DNA of 64,000 bases from Agrobacterium tumefaciens (GTDB lineage Bacteria > Pseudomonadota > Alphaproteobacteria > Rhizobiales > Rhizobiaceae): positions 310,001 to 374,000 of the forward strand of contig NZ_CP115843.1 of NCBI RefSeq assembly GCF_013318015.2. The letters are read 5' to 3'. Position 1 is the stretch's first letter; the number at the start of each line of letters is the position of its first letter. The notes under the pieces were generated by a model. It saw only the letters and a list, made by a program, of their open reading frames with translations, made no database searches and had not been told where the DNA came from. Positions 26,576-35,338 of the stretch are shown piece after piece. The position numbers and the translations under genes are program-made.

Positions 26576-27508
26576 TCAATTCACCGGCATGCTGGCGGCG
26601 TCGTTGAACTTCACGGTCTTCACGGCAAGCGGACCAAGGCCCCATTTCTCCATGATCGCTTTGTAGGCACCGCTATCGACCATGTGCTGAAGCGAGGCGA
26701 TCACCGTATCTCGCAAATCCAGATTGTCTCTCGATACCAGCATGCCGAGGTAGCCGACGGCGAGGCGGACGTCTGGGAGTGCCTGCAGGCCGACGCCCTT
26801 GCCGGTCTGGTTTTCGGTCGTGTAGACGCTGGTCGCATAGCCATTGACAGTCGCGTCGGCGCGGCCGGTGCGCACGGCCTGAAGGACGTCGGGCATTTTC
26901 GGGATGGACATGATGTTCATCGGTGTCGTGCATTTGGCCGATGCCGTTTCCACCAAACGCGCCTGGAACGTGCCGACCGGCACGGCAACATTCTTGCCGC
27001 AGAGGTCTTCCATACTCTTGATGCCGAGCGGGTTGCCCTTGATGGTCATGATGGTCGTGGCGTCAAACATGTAGTCGATGACATCGACCTGCTTTTCCAG
27101 CTCCACATCATCGTTGATGCCGGAAATGGTCATGTCGAAACGCTTGGAGAGGACGGCGGGTACGATTGCAGCACCTGCGCCGACATTGGTCATCTGAACA
27201 TCAATGCCGAGAATGACACCCAGTGCTGCGGCGATATCGGCATCGATCCCGATCAGCTTTCCATCCTCCGCCTGGAAGCTGATCGGCGGCGTCAGGTCCG
27301 TCGCCACCTTCAGGATCTTCTTGTCCTTGATGGCAGTGGGCAGGCGGTCCGCCAGTGTCTGGTTAAACGCGATGCCCGGCAGTTTGGCGATGTCTGCATC
27401 CGGCACCATCTTGATGGCGGGACCTTCTGCGGCATGGACCGATGTGGCCAGCAGCGCGAACGCGATACCGGTAAGGCCGTTTTTGAGACTTTTCGTGAAG
27501 CTGCGCAT
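26576..27508 (-). CDS. Polar amino acid ABC importer, periplasmic binding protein
   Basis: 310 residues with a Sec signal peptide (MRSFTKSLKNGLTGIAFALLATSVHA). Family-3 binding-protein features: LKVATDLTPPISFQAEDGKLIGIDADIAAALG, FDMTISGINDD, and later GVGLQALPDVRLAVGYLGMLVSRDN. First gene of a minus-strand operon with the permease and the TIM-barrel enzyme; its promoter should be in the long AT-rich gap to the right. The ligand is unknown, probably a small amino compound. Confidence 0.87.
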   Translation of the reverse strand: MRSFTKSLKNGLTGIAFALLATSVHAAEGPAIKMVPDADIAKLPGIAFNQTLADRLPTAIKDKKILKVATDLTPPISFQAEDGKLIGIDADIAAALGVILGIDVQMTNVGAGAAIVPAVLSKRFDMTISGINDDVELEKQVDVIDYMFDATTIMTIKGNPLGIKSMEDLCGKNVAVPVGTFQARLVETASAKCTTPMNIMSIPKMPDVLQAVRTGRADATVNGYATSVYTTENQTGKGVGLQALPDVRLAVGYLGMLVSRDNLDLRDTVIASLQHMVDSGAYKAIMEKWGLGPLAVKTVKFNDAASMPVN

Positions 27509-28133
27509 GCGATCCCCTTTTGATTTTTATCGGAGTGAATTCACAGGGGCAGCGATGCAATCGGCGTGCCATTCTGATCGGAACTTCTTAGGGGACTGTT
27601 TTTAAACGAGTATTTTTCCGACCCGGCAAATTTCCACTTCTCAACGAAAACATTCGCATGAATTTGCGAAAGCTAACTGATTAAAGAATCAGCTCTCGCA
27701 TCAGTCACGGTTTGTGAATTGACGATTGATCGTCTAAGTTTTTGCTTTGGCTTGATATTTCTCTGAATTTCAATTTTTGGGGATCGTGATATGCGGCGAT
27801 TTAACCAGAAACAATCGCCAATAGATCCCAATCCAAGTCGGGAATGCTGCTCAATATATGATCTTTACCCACGAATATTGCACATTTTTTATATTCGCAA
27901 GAAATTAACGTTGAACATTATGCAGAATGTTCGAAACGATAGAAACCTGATATAAGTTTGTAATTTCCGTGGTTTAGATATTTTTTCGGTTCGAAATCGC
28001 AAACTGGCACACCGCTTGCAGCTCCCTTGCTATGACCCACACTAAACTTAACATCGTCGAACGACCGCATCTCTGCTTGATGCCGCCAGGCGCTAAGCGC
28101 TTTGACGTTACGGCGCAACCGAAGGGGATGTTC
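27509..28133. promoter_or_regulatory. AT-rich divergent control region with two palindromes
   Basis: This 625-base gap separates two divergent importer operons and holds no gene. It is markedly AT-rich against the GC-rich coding around it. Two palindromes stand out: GACGAT-TG-ATCGTC at 27721-27734, and GAACATT-ATGCAG-AATGTTC at 27913-27932. Both have the size and symmetry of dimeric-repressor sites, and the GntR protein at 23593-24345 is a candidate binder. An A/T-rich tract near 27590-27620 may also be bent DNA. Confidence 0.5.
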
Positions 28134-29249
28134 ATGGCAGAGGCGTCGAAGTCAGGAGAGGGCAAGCAGCTCAGCGTCCGGGGTGTGACCCACAGCTATG
28201 GTGGGCAGAACGCGATCAGCGACATCACGTTCGAGATCGAGGCCGGCGAGATCGTCGCGCTTCTGGGGCCAAGCGGCTGCGGCAAGTCCACCGTCCTGCG
28301 GGCCATCGCCGGGCTGATCCAACCAAAGAGCGGTGCCATTCAACTCGGTGGCCAGGATCTCGCCAATGTGTCCGCAAGGTCCCGTGGCATTGGCATGGTG
28401 TTCCAGAACTACGCCCTTTTTCCGCATCTGACCGTGGCCGAGAACATCGCCTATCCGCTGGCCTGCCAGCACGTGCCGCGGGCTGAGCGCAGGGAACGGG
28501 TGGAGGAAATGCTCTCGCTCGTACAGTTGAAGAACTACGGCAACCGCCTGCCGCGTGAACTCTCCGGAGGTCAGCAGCAGCGTGTGGCCGTTGCCCGCGC
28601 CATTGCCGGGAGGCCCTCGCTTCTGCTGCTGGACGAACCCTTCGGTGCTCTTGACCGGGCGCTTCGTTTCGACTTGCAGGTCGAACTCCTGCATTTGCAG
28701 AAGACGCTCGGTATCACGACGCTGATCGTCACCCATGATCAGGAAGAGGCGCAGAGCCTTGCCGGGCGTCTGGTGCTGATGAACAAGGGTAATATCGAGC
28801 AGATCGACACGCCGATGGCCGTTTATGACCGGCCGAAGACGCTGTTCGTCAACACCTTCATCGGTCAGGCCAATCTGCTGCATGGCACGGTGCAGGGCTT
28901 GGATGCCGAGGCAACGACGATTGCGCTTGCAAATGGCAAACCACTCGTTCTGCCGCGTCGCCTGAATTTTACGATCGGCTCCAAGGTCACCATCACTTTC
29001 CGTCCCGAAGACGTCCGTCTGTCGACGGCCCCCCGTGGCTTTTCGTTGCCGGCACGGCTGACCGTGTCCGTCCCCCTTGGGCCGACGCTCGTCCATGATC
29101 TTCTTCTCGAGGAGGGCATGGGCCTGCGCGCTTCGCAGGTCCGCGGACCTTCCACCTTCATTCCCGAGTCGGGAGCTCAGCTCTTTGTCGAGATTGACAC
29201 CACCAGGTGTCACGCCTTTCCGAGCGAACCGGAACCATCCAGTGAATGA
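28134..29249 (+). CDS. Polyamine/thiamine-type ABC importer, ATP-binding subunit
   Basis: 371 residues from the ATG at 28134, six bases after GAAGGGG; earlier in-frame starts at 28032 and 28128 are possible but less well placed. Walker A GPSGCGKST, signature LSGGQQQR, Walker B LLLLDEPFGALD and H-loop VTHDQEEA, then a C-terminal TOBE domain. First gene of an operon with a binding protein, two permeases, an M24 protein and a flavin reductase. It might also energise the ATPase-less importer on the other side of the control region, though family pairing argues against it. Confidence 0.88.
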   Translation: MAEASKSGEGKQLSVRGVTHSYGGQNAISDITFEIEAGEIVALLGPSGCGKSTVLRAIAGLIQPKSGAIQLGGQDLANVSARSRGIGMVFQNYALFPHLTVAENIAYPLACQHVPRAERRERVEEMLSLVQLKNYGNRLPRELSGGQQQRVAVARAIAGRPSLLLLDEPFGALDRALRFDLQVELLHLQKTLGITTLIVTHDQEEAQSLAGRLVLMNKGNIEQIDTPMAVYDRPKTLFVNTFIGQANLLHGTVQGLDAEATTIALANGKPLVLPRRLNFTIGSKVTITFRPEDVRLSTAPRGFSLPARLTVSVPLGPTLVHDLLLEEGMGLRASQVRGPSTFIPESGAQLFVEIDTTRCHAFPSEPEPSSE

Positions 29250-29272
29250 ACAACAACAATAGAGGTGAACAG

Positions 29273-30313
29273 ATGAAGGACTTTAACATCACACGACGTC
29301 ATTTCGGATTGCTTGCTGCCGGTGCGGCTGTAGCGGTCTCCGCCCCCTTCGCTGCTCGTGCCGCTGGTGGCACAGCCGTTGCCGCGACCTTTCCCGGCAG
29401 CTGGGAAGACGGCTATCGCACCGTACTGACGCCACTTGTTAAGGAAGCAGGTTTCGACCTGACGGTTGCGCCAGCTATGGCGCAGGATCAGCTTGCCAAG
29501 GTCATGGCAAGCCCCGGTAACCCGCCTTACGACACACTGCTGATGTCACCCGGCCAGATGGCGGTCGCTATCGAGAATGACCTGATCGAAAAGATCGATC
29601 CGTCGAAGCTGAAGAACTGGAGCCTGCTCGATCCGGCGTTTCAGGGCGAGTACGGCCCGACCGTGACCGTTGAAGTCAACGGGATCGCCTATAACCCGGA
29701 TCTGGTGCCCGCACCGAAGGGCTATCGCGACCTGTTCGAAAACCCGGCCTACGAGGGCCTCGTCTCGTGGACGGGCTTTGCCTCCAATACCGGCGTCATG
29801 GCCTATTCCCAGATCGCCAAGATCTTCGGCTCAGGCCCGACCGACATGGATGCCGTTTTCAAGCTGTTCAAGGAACATCCGGAGCATCTGAAAGGTGTTG
29901 TCGCCAGCACCAACCACCAGATGACACTATTCCAGCAGGGCGAGATCGCTGTCTTCATGTGCTCAACCGGCAATGTCGCGAAGCTGAAGGCATTGGGCCT
30001 GAGGGCTGAGTTCGTCCAGCCCGAAACAGGCTCTCCGGCAGCTCCGGTCAACATCCACCTGACCAAGGGCGCCAAGAACCCGGACGCGGCTTACGCCTAT
30101 ATGGATGCCGCGATCTCCAAGGCAGCGCAGGACAAGCTGAAGATGCCGCCGACCGAGATGTTCCCGACCAACAGGGAGGTCGAACTGACGCCAGGCATCG
30201 AGGCCTATGTGAAGCGCGAACAGCTTGCGTCTCTGGTTTATCCGGACTGGGCGGCGATCAACAAGAACCGTGCGGAATGGATCCGCCAGTTCGACGCTCT
30301 TGTCGCCGGTTGA
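29273..30313 (+). CDS. ABC importer periplasmic binding protein, Tat-exported
   Basis: 346 residues from the ATG at 29273. The N-terminus (NITRRHFGLLAAGAAVAVSAPFAARA) is a twin-arginine signal, so the protein probably folds before export. The mature part is a PotD/family-1 binding protein: AATFPGSWEDGYRTVLTPLVKEAGF, then VMASPGNPPYDTLLMSPGQM. It starts 23 bases after the ATPase stop and supplies ligand to the two permeases that follow. Confidence 0.87.
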   Translation: MKDFNITRRHFGLLAAGAAVAVSAPFAARAAGGTAVAATFPGSWEDGYRTVLTPLVKEAGFDLTVAPAMAQDQLAKVMASPGNPPYDTLLMSPGQMAVAIENDLIEKIDPSKLKNWSLLDPAFQGEYGPTVTVEVNGIAYNPDLVPAPKGYRDLFENPAYEGLVSWTGFASNTGVMAYSQIAKIFGSGPTDMDAVFKLFKEHPEHLKGVVASTNHQMTLFQQGEIAVFMCSTGNVAKLKALGLRAEFVQPETGSPAAPVNIHLTKGAKNPDAAYAYMDAAISKAAQDKLKMPPTEMFPTNREVELTPGIEAYVKREQLASLVYPDWAAINKNRAEWIRQFDALVAG

Positions 30314-30323
30314 GGGTCATAAA

Positions 30324-31151
30324 ATGAAAGCGAGCGGCTTCCCATACGTTCTCCCGATGCTTGCGCTATCGGTGGCGTTCTTTGCGACGCCGCTCGCCGT
30401 TCTCGTCGGGTTCAGCTTCATCGGCCCCGACGGCCCGTCCTTTCACAACTACGCGCGCTTTCTCGGCGATGCGTTCAATTACCGCGTTCTGGTCAACACC
30501 GCCACGCTCGGTCTGCAGACCATTGCCAGCACCACCTTGCTCGGTATTCCGATTGCACTTCTCTATTGGCATAGCGGCAAGACCGCGCGACAGGTCATCA
30601 TCTTCCTGACGCTCATCCCGATGCTGACCAGCAACGTGGTGCGCACCTTCGCCTGGATCGTCATCCTCGGGCGACAGGGCCCGATCAGCGAGACCTTCGT
30701 GGCGCTCGGACTTGCGGAGCGCCCGTTCACCCTGATGTCCACCGAACTCGGCCTCGTCTTGGCCATGTGCCAGATCGACTTGCCGCTGATCATTCTGCCG
30801 CTGATCGCCATCCTGTCCCGCACGCCAGTCCAATTCACCGAAGCGGCACAGGTCTCGGGTGCCGGTCCGTGGCGGATCCTCGTGACCGTTCTCTTGCCGA
30901 TGATGTTGCCGGGGCTGCTGGCGGGCTGGATTCTCGTCTTTGCCAGCACCAGCGCTTCCTTCGTCACCCAGGCTGTCATCGGTGGTGCGCGCAATGTGTA
31001 TGTGCCGCAGCTCATCTACCGCGAGGTCGGCACGCTGTTCGACTGGCCGATGGCCTCGGCCATTGCCGTTGTCCTGCTGTTGTCGACCGGCATCCTTCTC
31101 GTTGCCATGACCATGATTTCCCGCCACAGGAGGCTTGTCGGCCATGCATAG
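30324..31151 (+). CDS. ABC importer permease, PotB type
   Basis: 275 residues from the ATG at 30324; the frame is open to 30225 inside the upstream gene. Six helices, starting LPMLALSVAFFATPLAVLVGFSF, and the coupling loop FTEAAQVSGAGPWRILVTVLLPMMLPG. It begins 10 bases after the binding-protein stop and overlaps the second permease by 8 bases. Confidence 0.87.
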   Translation: MKASGFPYVLPMLALSVAFFATPLAVLVGFSFIGPDGPSFHNYARFLGDAFNYRVLVNTATLGLQTIASTTLLGIPIALLYWHSGKTARQVIIFLTLIPMLTSNVVRTFAWIVILGRQGPISETFVALGLAERPFTLMSTELGLVLAMCQIDLPLIILPLIAILSRTPVQFTEAAQVSGAGPWRILVTVLLPMMLPGLLAGWILVFASTSASFVTQAVIGGARNVYVPQLIYREVGTLFDWPMASAIAVVLLLSTGILLVAMTMISRHRRLVGHA

Positions 31152-31971
31152 TCCTCGCGAAAACCCGATTCCGACCCTCCTCTACAAGGCATTTGTCTTT
31201 GGCTTCGGCAGCCTCAGCCTGATCTACTTGGTGGCGCCGATCGTCATCGCAATCACCATGTCCTTCACTGCTGGCCAGACGCTCAAATATCCGCCCGAGG
31301 GTTTTTCGCTCCGCTGGTACGAGGCGCTCCTCGATCCCGTCCGCTCCGGGACAGAGCATATCGCAGCCGGCAATTCGCTGAAGATCGCGGGCCTTGCGGT
31401 GCTCGGATCGCTGCTGTTTGCCGTCCCTGCCACCATCGGCATGGCGCGTATGAGGCGTAGCACGGTCAATGCGCTAGAGCCGTTTCTATTGGCCCCACTC
31501 GTTCTGCCAAGCCTCGTTTATGGTCTGGCGGCGTTGATCGTAGCGAACTTCGTCGGCTTCCAGCCGTCGCTCTGGCTCACCGTTATCGGCCATGTCGTCG
31601 TGTTCGGTCCTCTGATGTACCGGGCCGCATCCGTCGTCGCGCAGGGCATCAATCCGTCGCTGGCAGAAGCCTCCACCGTCATGGGCGCGACCTGGTACAC
31701 GACGCTGAGGCGCGTGATCCTGCCGCTGCTGGCGCCCGGCATTCTGGCCGGTGCCTTTCTCGTTTTCATCCAGTCGCTCGACAACGTCTCTGTGTCGCTC
31801 TTCCTGGCTGATGCGCAGACGACCGTGCTGCCGCTTCGCATGTTCGCACTAATCGAAGAATCGCTCGATGTCCGCGTCGCGGCAATGTCGGGAATTCTGA
31901 TCGGACTCACACTCATCGTGATGCTGGTAGCGAGGCGCGTATTGGCCCCGGCACGGCAAGCTGACCAATAA
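31144..31971 (+). CDS. ABC importer permease, PotC type
   Basis: 275 residues from the ATG at 31144, with AGGAGG at 31128-31133; a TTG at 31135 in the same frame is too close to that site. Helices include LIYLVAPIVIAITMSFTAG and LLAPLVLPSLVYGLAALIV; the coupling loop is LAEASTVMGATWYTTLRRVILPLLAPG. It completes a full polyamine-type importer, and the next gene follows after 23 bases. Confidence 0.87.
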   Translation: MHSPRENPIPTLLYKAFVFGFGSLSLIYLVAPIVIAITMSFTAGQTLKYPPEGFSLRWYEALLDPVRSGTEHIAAGNSLKIAGLAVLGSLLFAVPATIGMARMRRSTVNALEPFLLAPLVLPSLVYGLAALIVANFVGFQPSLWLTVIGHVVVFGPLMYRAASVVAQGINPSLAEASTVMGATWYTTLRRVILPLLAPGILAGAFLVFIQSLDNVSVSLFLADAQTTVLPLRMFALIEESLDVRVAAMSGILIGLTLIVMLVARRVLAPARQADQ

Positions 31972-31994
31972 AAATACTCTGGAAGGAATACCCA

Positions 31995-33419
31995 ATGAAT
32001 AGACACGCCACCAAGGCAGGCGACTACCGCATCGGATCGCTGCTGGCCGATTTCCAGCCGGATTTCGACTTTGTCGCACCGCTGCCTTTGCCCGTCGAAG
32101 AGTTCGAGGACCGTCTCCGGCGCATTCGCCGCCAGGCTGTCGAAGCTGGCCATGATGCGCTGATCGTCCACACCGGTGGGGTCGGCTGGTTCCATACCTC
32201 GAACGCATATCTGCGTTACATCTGCGACTGGATGCGCGAGGGCGTGCTGATTATCCCGACGGACGCCGACAAGCCGCTGACGCTTCTGTCCTTCTTCACT
32301 CAATCCGTGCTTCTGCCGCCGGGCGGCGAACCGGTTCTCGTCGAGGATATCTGGCAGATCGGCCCGATCGGTCGCGAATATGCCGACCGACCGGGTGATA
32401 GCGTCATCAAGACGGCTGAGAAATGCGTTGAACTTCTGGCCGGCATGGGACTGTCGAAGGCGCAGATTGGCCGGATCGGTGACCGCACCTCGCTGACCTT
32501 CTGGGCAGCCCTCGACGAGTTGATGCCAAAGACAAAGTTCGTCGCCGACAATGCTATTCTCGACCGGATGCAGAAAGTGCGCTCCCTGCGCGAGATCGAG
32601 ATGTTCCGAGCGGCAGCCCAGCTCGTCAGCATCGCTACGCAGGCGGCCTATCATGTCGCCAAGCCAGGTGTGACCGATCACGAAATCTATGCCGCGTTCA
32701 CGCAGGCCCAGCTTTCCTTTGGTGGTGAAACGGGTGATGGCTATCAGATTGGCATCAACGAGTTCGGTACCCATTGCGGAAAGCCTTATGGCCATGTCGT
32801 TCGTCCGGGAGATCTCATCAATCTCTACGTTTCCAACATCACCTACCGCGGCTATACCGCCCAGACCGCCCGTATGATCGCAGTTGGCGACATCACCAAG
32901 CGGCAGGAAGAGGTGCTGGCGGCCTGCACCGAGGGCGTTAAACGAGCCGAAAAGCTGATCCGGCCCGGTGCCCTGATGCGTGACGTCAACAACGCCGCCT
33001 TCGAGCCGATGATCGAGCGCGGCATGCTGTCCTCGCCCGAAGCCCGCACCATGCCCTACAACTGGGCGCCGATGGACGATGGCAGCGCCCGTCTAATCCC
33101 GCGCCAATATGTGAAGAATATCGACTGGGAAGCGCAGGGCCGTACGCTGATGCACATTTACCCGGCAACCCATGGTCCGCATAACCCCAATCTGGGTCAC
33201 TCGGTTGGCTTGGCCGGCGGCCAGAACAGTTTCAACATCTCATCCCACAATTATGACCGGATGGAGGAGGGCATGGTGTTCGTTCTGCACACGCAATGGC
33301 TTGAGCCGTTGTCGGCAGGCTGCAATGTCGGCGATATGTATGTCGTCACCAAAGACGGGTTCGAGAACCTCGCCCGCCACACTCCCCTTGAAACCCACCG
33401 CATCGCTGCCGAGGCCTGA
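31995..33419 (+). CDS. M24-fold (Xaa-Pro peptidase/creatinase) protein lacking most metal ligands
   Basis: 474 residues: an N-terminal creatinase-type domain (EEFEDRLRRIRRQAVEAGHDALIVHTGGVGWFHTSNAYLRYICDW) and a C-terminal pita-bread domain from about residue 190 (KVRSLREIEMFRAAAQLVS). In metallopeptidases of this fold the ligands are Asp, Asp, His, Glu, Glu. Here the first Asp site reads NLYVSNITYRGYTAQTARM (both Asp absent), His is kept in NLGHSVGLAGG, one Glu in MEEGMVFVLH, and the last Glu is lost in CNVGDMYVV. That pattern fits a non-metal enzyme like creatinase, which hydrolyses C-N bonds. Operon partners are an importer and a flavin reductase. Confidence 0.82.
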   Translation: MNRHATKAGDYRIGSLLADFQPDFDFVAPLPLPVEEFEDRLRRIRRQAVEAGHDALIVHTGGVGWFHTSNAYLRYICDWMREGVLIIPTDADKPLTLLSFFTQSVLLPPGGEPVLVEDIWQIGPIGREYADRPGDSVIKTAEKCVELLAGMGLSKAQIGRIGDRTSLTFWAALDELMPKTKFVADNAILDRMQKVRSLREIEMFRAAAQLVSIATQAAYHVAKPGVTDHEIYAAFTQAQLSFGGETGDGYQIGINEFGTHCGKPYGHVVRPGDLINLYVSNITYRGYTAQTARMIAVGDITKRQEEVLAACTEGVKRAEKLIRPGALMRDVNNAAFEPMIERGMLSSPEARTMPYNWAPMDDGSARLIPRQYVKNIDWEAQGRTLMHIYPATHGPHNPNLGHSVGLAGGQNSFNISSHNYDRMEEGMVFVLHTQWLEPLSAGCNVGDMYVVTKDGFENLARHTPLETHRIAAEA

Positions 33420-33420
33420 T

Positions 33421-34083
33421 ATGACCGACCACACCCATTTTGATTTCGCTAAGCTCAATGAGCGGGAACGTTACAAGATTCTGATCGGAACCGTCATTCC
33501 ACGTCCAATCGCTCTGGTAACCACGGTGAGCAAGGACGGGATACCAAACGCTGGCCCTTTCAGCTTCTTCAATGTCCTGACCCATGATCCGGCCATCGTC
33601 GCCATCGGCGTCGAGAACTATTCCGACATGCGCTTTAAGGACACCGCCCGCAATATTCGTGAGACAGGAGAATTCACCGTCCACATCTGCGACAATGCGC
33701 TGGTCGAGAAGATGGAAATCTGCGCCATCAAGTTCGGGCCCGAAGTTGACGAGATGGAGGAGGCGGGTCTTGCCACGGCACCCGGCCAGACGGTGAAAAG
33801 CCCCCGCATCCTCGCCGCCCCCGCCGCCTTGGAATGCCGCCGCCACACCACGCTTCAGGTCGGCCCGGCCCGCGAAATCATCCTCGGCGAAGTCGTCGGC
33901 GTCTTCGTCCGCAGTGATGCGGTTAATGCTGCTAACCTGCATATCGACCAGCAGCTCATGGATGCGGTCGGACGCATGGGTGGGCACACTTATACCCGCA
34001 CACGCGACCAGTTCGATATTGAGACGCTGACGCCGCAGGAATGGGAAAGCCGGAAGGCGGATGAGAAGGTGGCGGCGGAATGA
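33421..34083 (+). CDS. Flavin reductase-like FMN-binding split-barrel protein
   Basis: 220 residues from the ATG at 33421, immediately after the M24 gene stop. The split-barrel signature is clear: RYKILIGTVIPRPIALVTTVSKDGIPNAGPFSFFNVLTHDPAIVAIGVE, then KDTARNIRETGEFTVHICDNAL. Such proteins supply reduced flavin to a monooxygenase or are flavin-dependent enzymes themselves; no monooxygenase lies in this operon. A longer open frame from 33172 is an overlap artefact in the M24 gene. Confidence 0.83.
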   Translation: MTDHTHFDFAKLNERERYKILIGTVIPRPIALVTTVSKDGIPNAGPFSFFNVLTHDPAIVAIGVENYSDMRFKDTARNIRETGEFTVHICDNALVEKMEICAIKFGPEVDEMEEAGLATAPGQTVKSPRILAAPAALECRRHTTLQVGPAREIILGEVVGVFVRSDAVNAANLHIDQQLMDAVGRMGGHTYTRTRDQFDIETLTPQEWESRKADEKVAAE

Positions 34084-34099
34084 AGTCACTTAATCTTTA

Positions 34100-34121
34100 A
34101 AATCAGAGGCGTATCTGATTT
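34100..34121 (+). terminator. Hairpin after the importer/M24 operon
   Basis: Perfect 8-base arms AAATCAGA (34100-34107) and TCTGATTT (34114-34121) with a 6-base loop, 16 bases after the flavin reductase stop. The stem is AT-rich and the trailing sequence lacks a long T-run, so it is a weak terminator candidate. Confidence 0.4.
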
Positions 34122-34226
34122 GGAAGAGCTAAACTTTGTTTGGTTACGGTACAGATCCGTTCGCGAGCCAGGAGCGATCAAAAGCGTCAATTTTTACGTG
34201 TCACGGCTGCAATGCACCAAAAGCAG

Positions 34227-34634
34227 TCATGCGATCTGTATTAACGTCGGGATCCCCCGATTGAGGGAGTTGGCGACTGTGCACACTGACCACGCATGAT
34301 CCATCAAGGCTTTCGGATCGGAGCCGTCCGATGTCTCACACTTTACAGATAGCACGGCTTTGGTGGCGACCAGCGGTTCACCTTCTAGGTCAAGTGTCAC
34401 TGTTACGGCGATTTGTTCGATCTCCACGCCACGTTCATGGGCGACATAGCGTAGGTCATTACAATAGCAGCCTCCGATTGCTAGAGCGAGCATTTGGCCG
34501 CCATTGAAACCGAGCCCTAATCCCCCGGCCTTGCCTTCCGGCCGATCGATCACCACCGTATGGCCGCCAGCCCAACCCATCGCTGCCTCAGTGCCGGCGA
34601 CGTTCCGCAACTCGATGACCGACCGCACCATCAT
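34227..34634 (-). CDS. OsmC-family peroxide-related protein
   Basis: 135 residues from the ATG at 34634, with ACGGAG six bases upstream; the frame stays open to 34793 over repeat DNA and is not used. OsmC features: RPEGKAGGLGLGFNGGQMLALAIGGCYCNDLRYVA with a candidate peroxidatic Cys in GGCYCND, and a second Cys in WSVCTVANSLNRG. Members reduce organic hydroperoxides with a Cys pair. It is divergent from a MarR regulator, the same arrangement as ohr-ohrR. Confidence 0.8.
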   Translation of the reverse strand: MMVRSVIELRNVAGTEAAMGWAGGHTVVIDRPEGKAGGLGLGFNGGQMLALAIGGCYCNDLRYVAHERGVEIEQIAVTVTLDLEGEPLVATKAVLSVKCETSDGSDPKALMDHAWSVCTVANSLNRGIPTLIQIA

Positions 34635-34849
34635 ATAACTCCGTCCATGTCTGAGCGTTGCAAGGTCGTGGCAAACGTTGGCCTCGTCAACTGTGTTTTC
34701 GAGCCTGTTCTTTAAATAAGGTCTGAAGACGCTCGGGGCGGCGGCCAATTTGGCGAGAGCGCGCCAACAGCGGACATCGCGCAAATTTTGCAATACTATT
34801 CTAGCGTTTGCTGCTTACGTTCACATAACGGAAATGCTTAATACCGGCG

Positions 34850-35284
34850 ATGACAGAACCTACGCCAGAACAAATCGAACAACTCGCTTTCGCCTTTGAG
34901 CGCTTTACGCGTCGTTTCAAGGTCTCCGAGGCAGCGGCAGTCATGCAACATTCGCTCAACGCTCTCGACATCCAAGCACTCCTTTTCATTGACGAGCATC
35001 CTGAGTGTAACTTGGGAGATGTTGCCCGGCACCTTCAGGTCGCTCTAACGACGATGTCATCTTCAGCCGACCGGCTGGTGCGTCGTGGCATGGTTGAGCG
35101 ACAGCGGCCGGAGGCTAACCGCAGGTCGGTGGCTTTGACGATAGCAGCCAATGGGCGGCAAGCGGTTGAAGGCTACGTTGATGGTTATCGCGCCTCTTGC
35201 AAAGCAATGCTTCAGGCTCTCGATCCCGTTGACCGGAGGGAATTCCTGCGCCTGACCCAGAAAATTGCAAAATTCGAGAGTTGA
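34850..35284 (+). CDS. MarR-family regulator
   Basis: 144 residues. A winged-helix core: LNALDIQALLFIDEHPECNLGDVARHLQVALTTMSSSADRLVRRGMVERQRPEANRRSVALTIAANGRQAV, flanked by dimerisation helices. A Cys in HPECNLG and one near the C-terminus could give redox sensing as in OhrR, although the OhrR N-terminal Cys position is not matched. Divergent from the OsmC gene and 54 bases upstream of an SDR gene, so it likely controls both. Confidence 0.84.
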   Translation: MTEPTPEQIEQLAFAFERFTRRFKVSEAAAVMQHSLNALDIQALLFIDEHPECNLGDVARHLQVALTTMSSSADRLVRRGMVERQRPEANRRSVALTIAANGRQAVEGYVDGYRASCKAMLQALDPVDRREFLRLTQKIAKFES

Positions 35285-35338
35285 ATATTACGAAATTCGT
35301 AGTATGTCTCTGCCGTCGCAACGATCAGGGATGTCATC

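Noticed and set aside
25874..27523. A 549-codon open frame on + opposite the amino-acid importer genes
   Set aside because: It is antisense to two clear transporter genes, has biased composition (Asp, His, Gly and Arg rich) and no domain. Long antisense frames are common in GC-rich rhizobial coding DNA.
27913..27932. GAACATT...AATGTTC read as an SOS (LexA) box
   Set aside because: Alphaproteobacterial LexA sites are direct repeats GTTC-N7-GTTC; this is an inverted repeat with different spacing.
28152..29213. A 353-codon open frame on - opposite the importer ATPase
   Set aside because: The plus strand carries Walker A, signature and Walker B motifs; the other strand has nothing recognisable.
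31518..32795. A 425-codon open frame on - across the permease and M24 genes
   Set aside because: Antisense to two supported genes and crosses their boundary; no motif seen.
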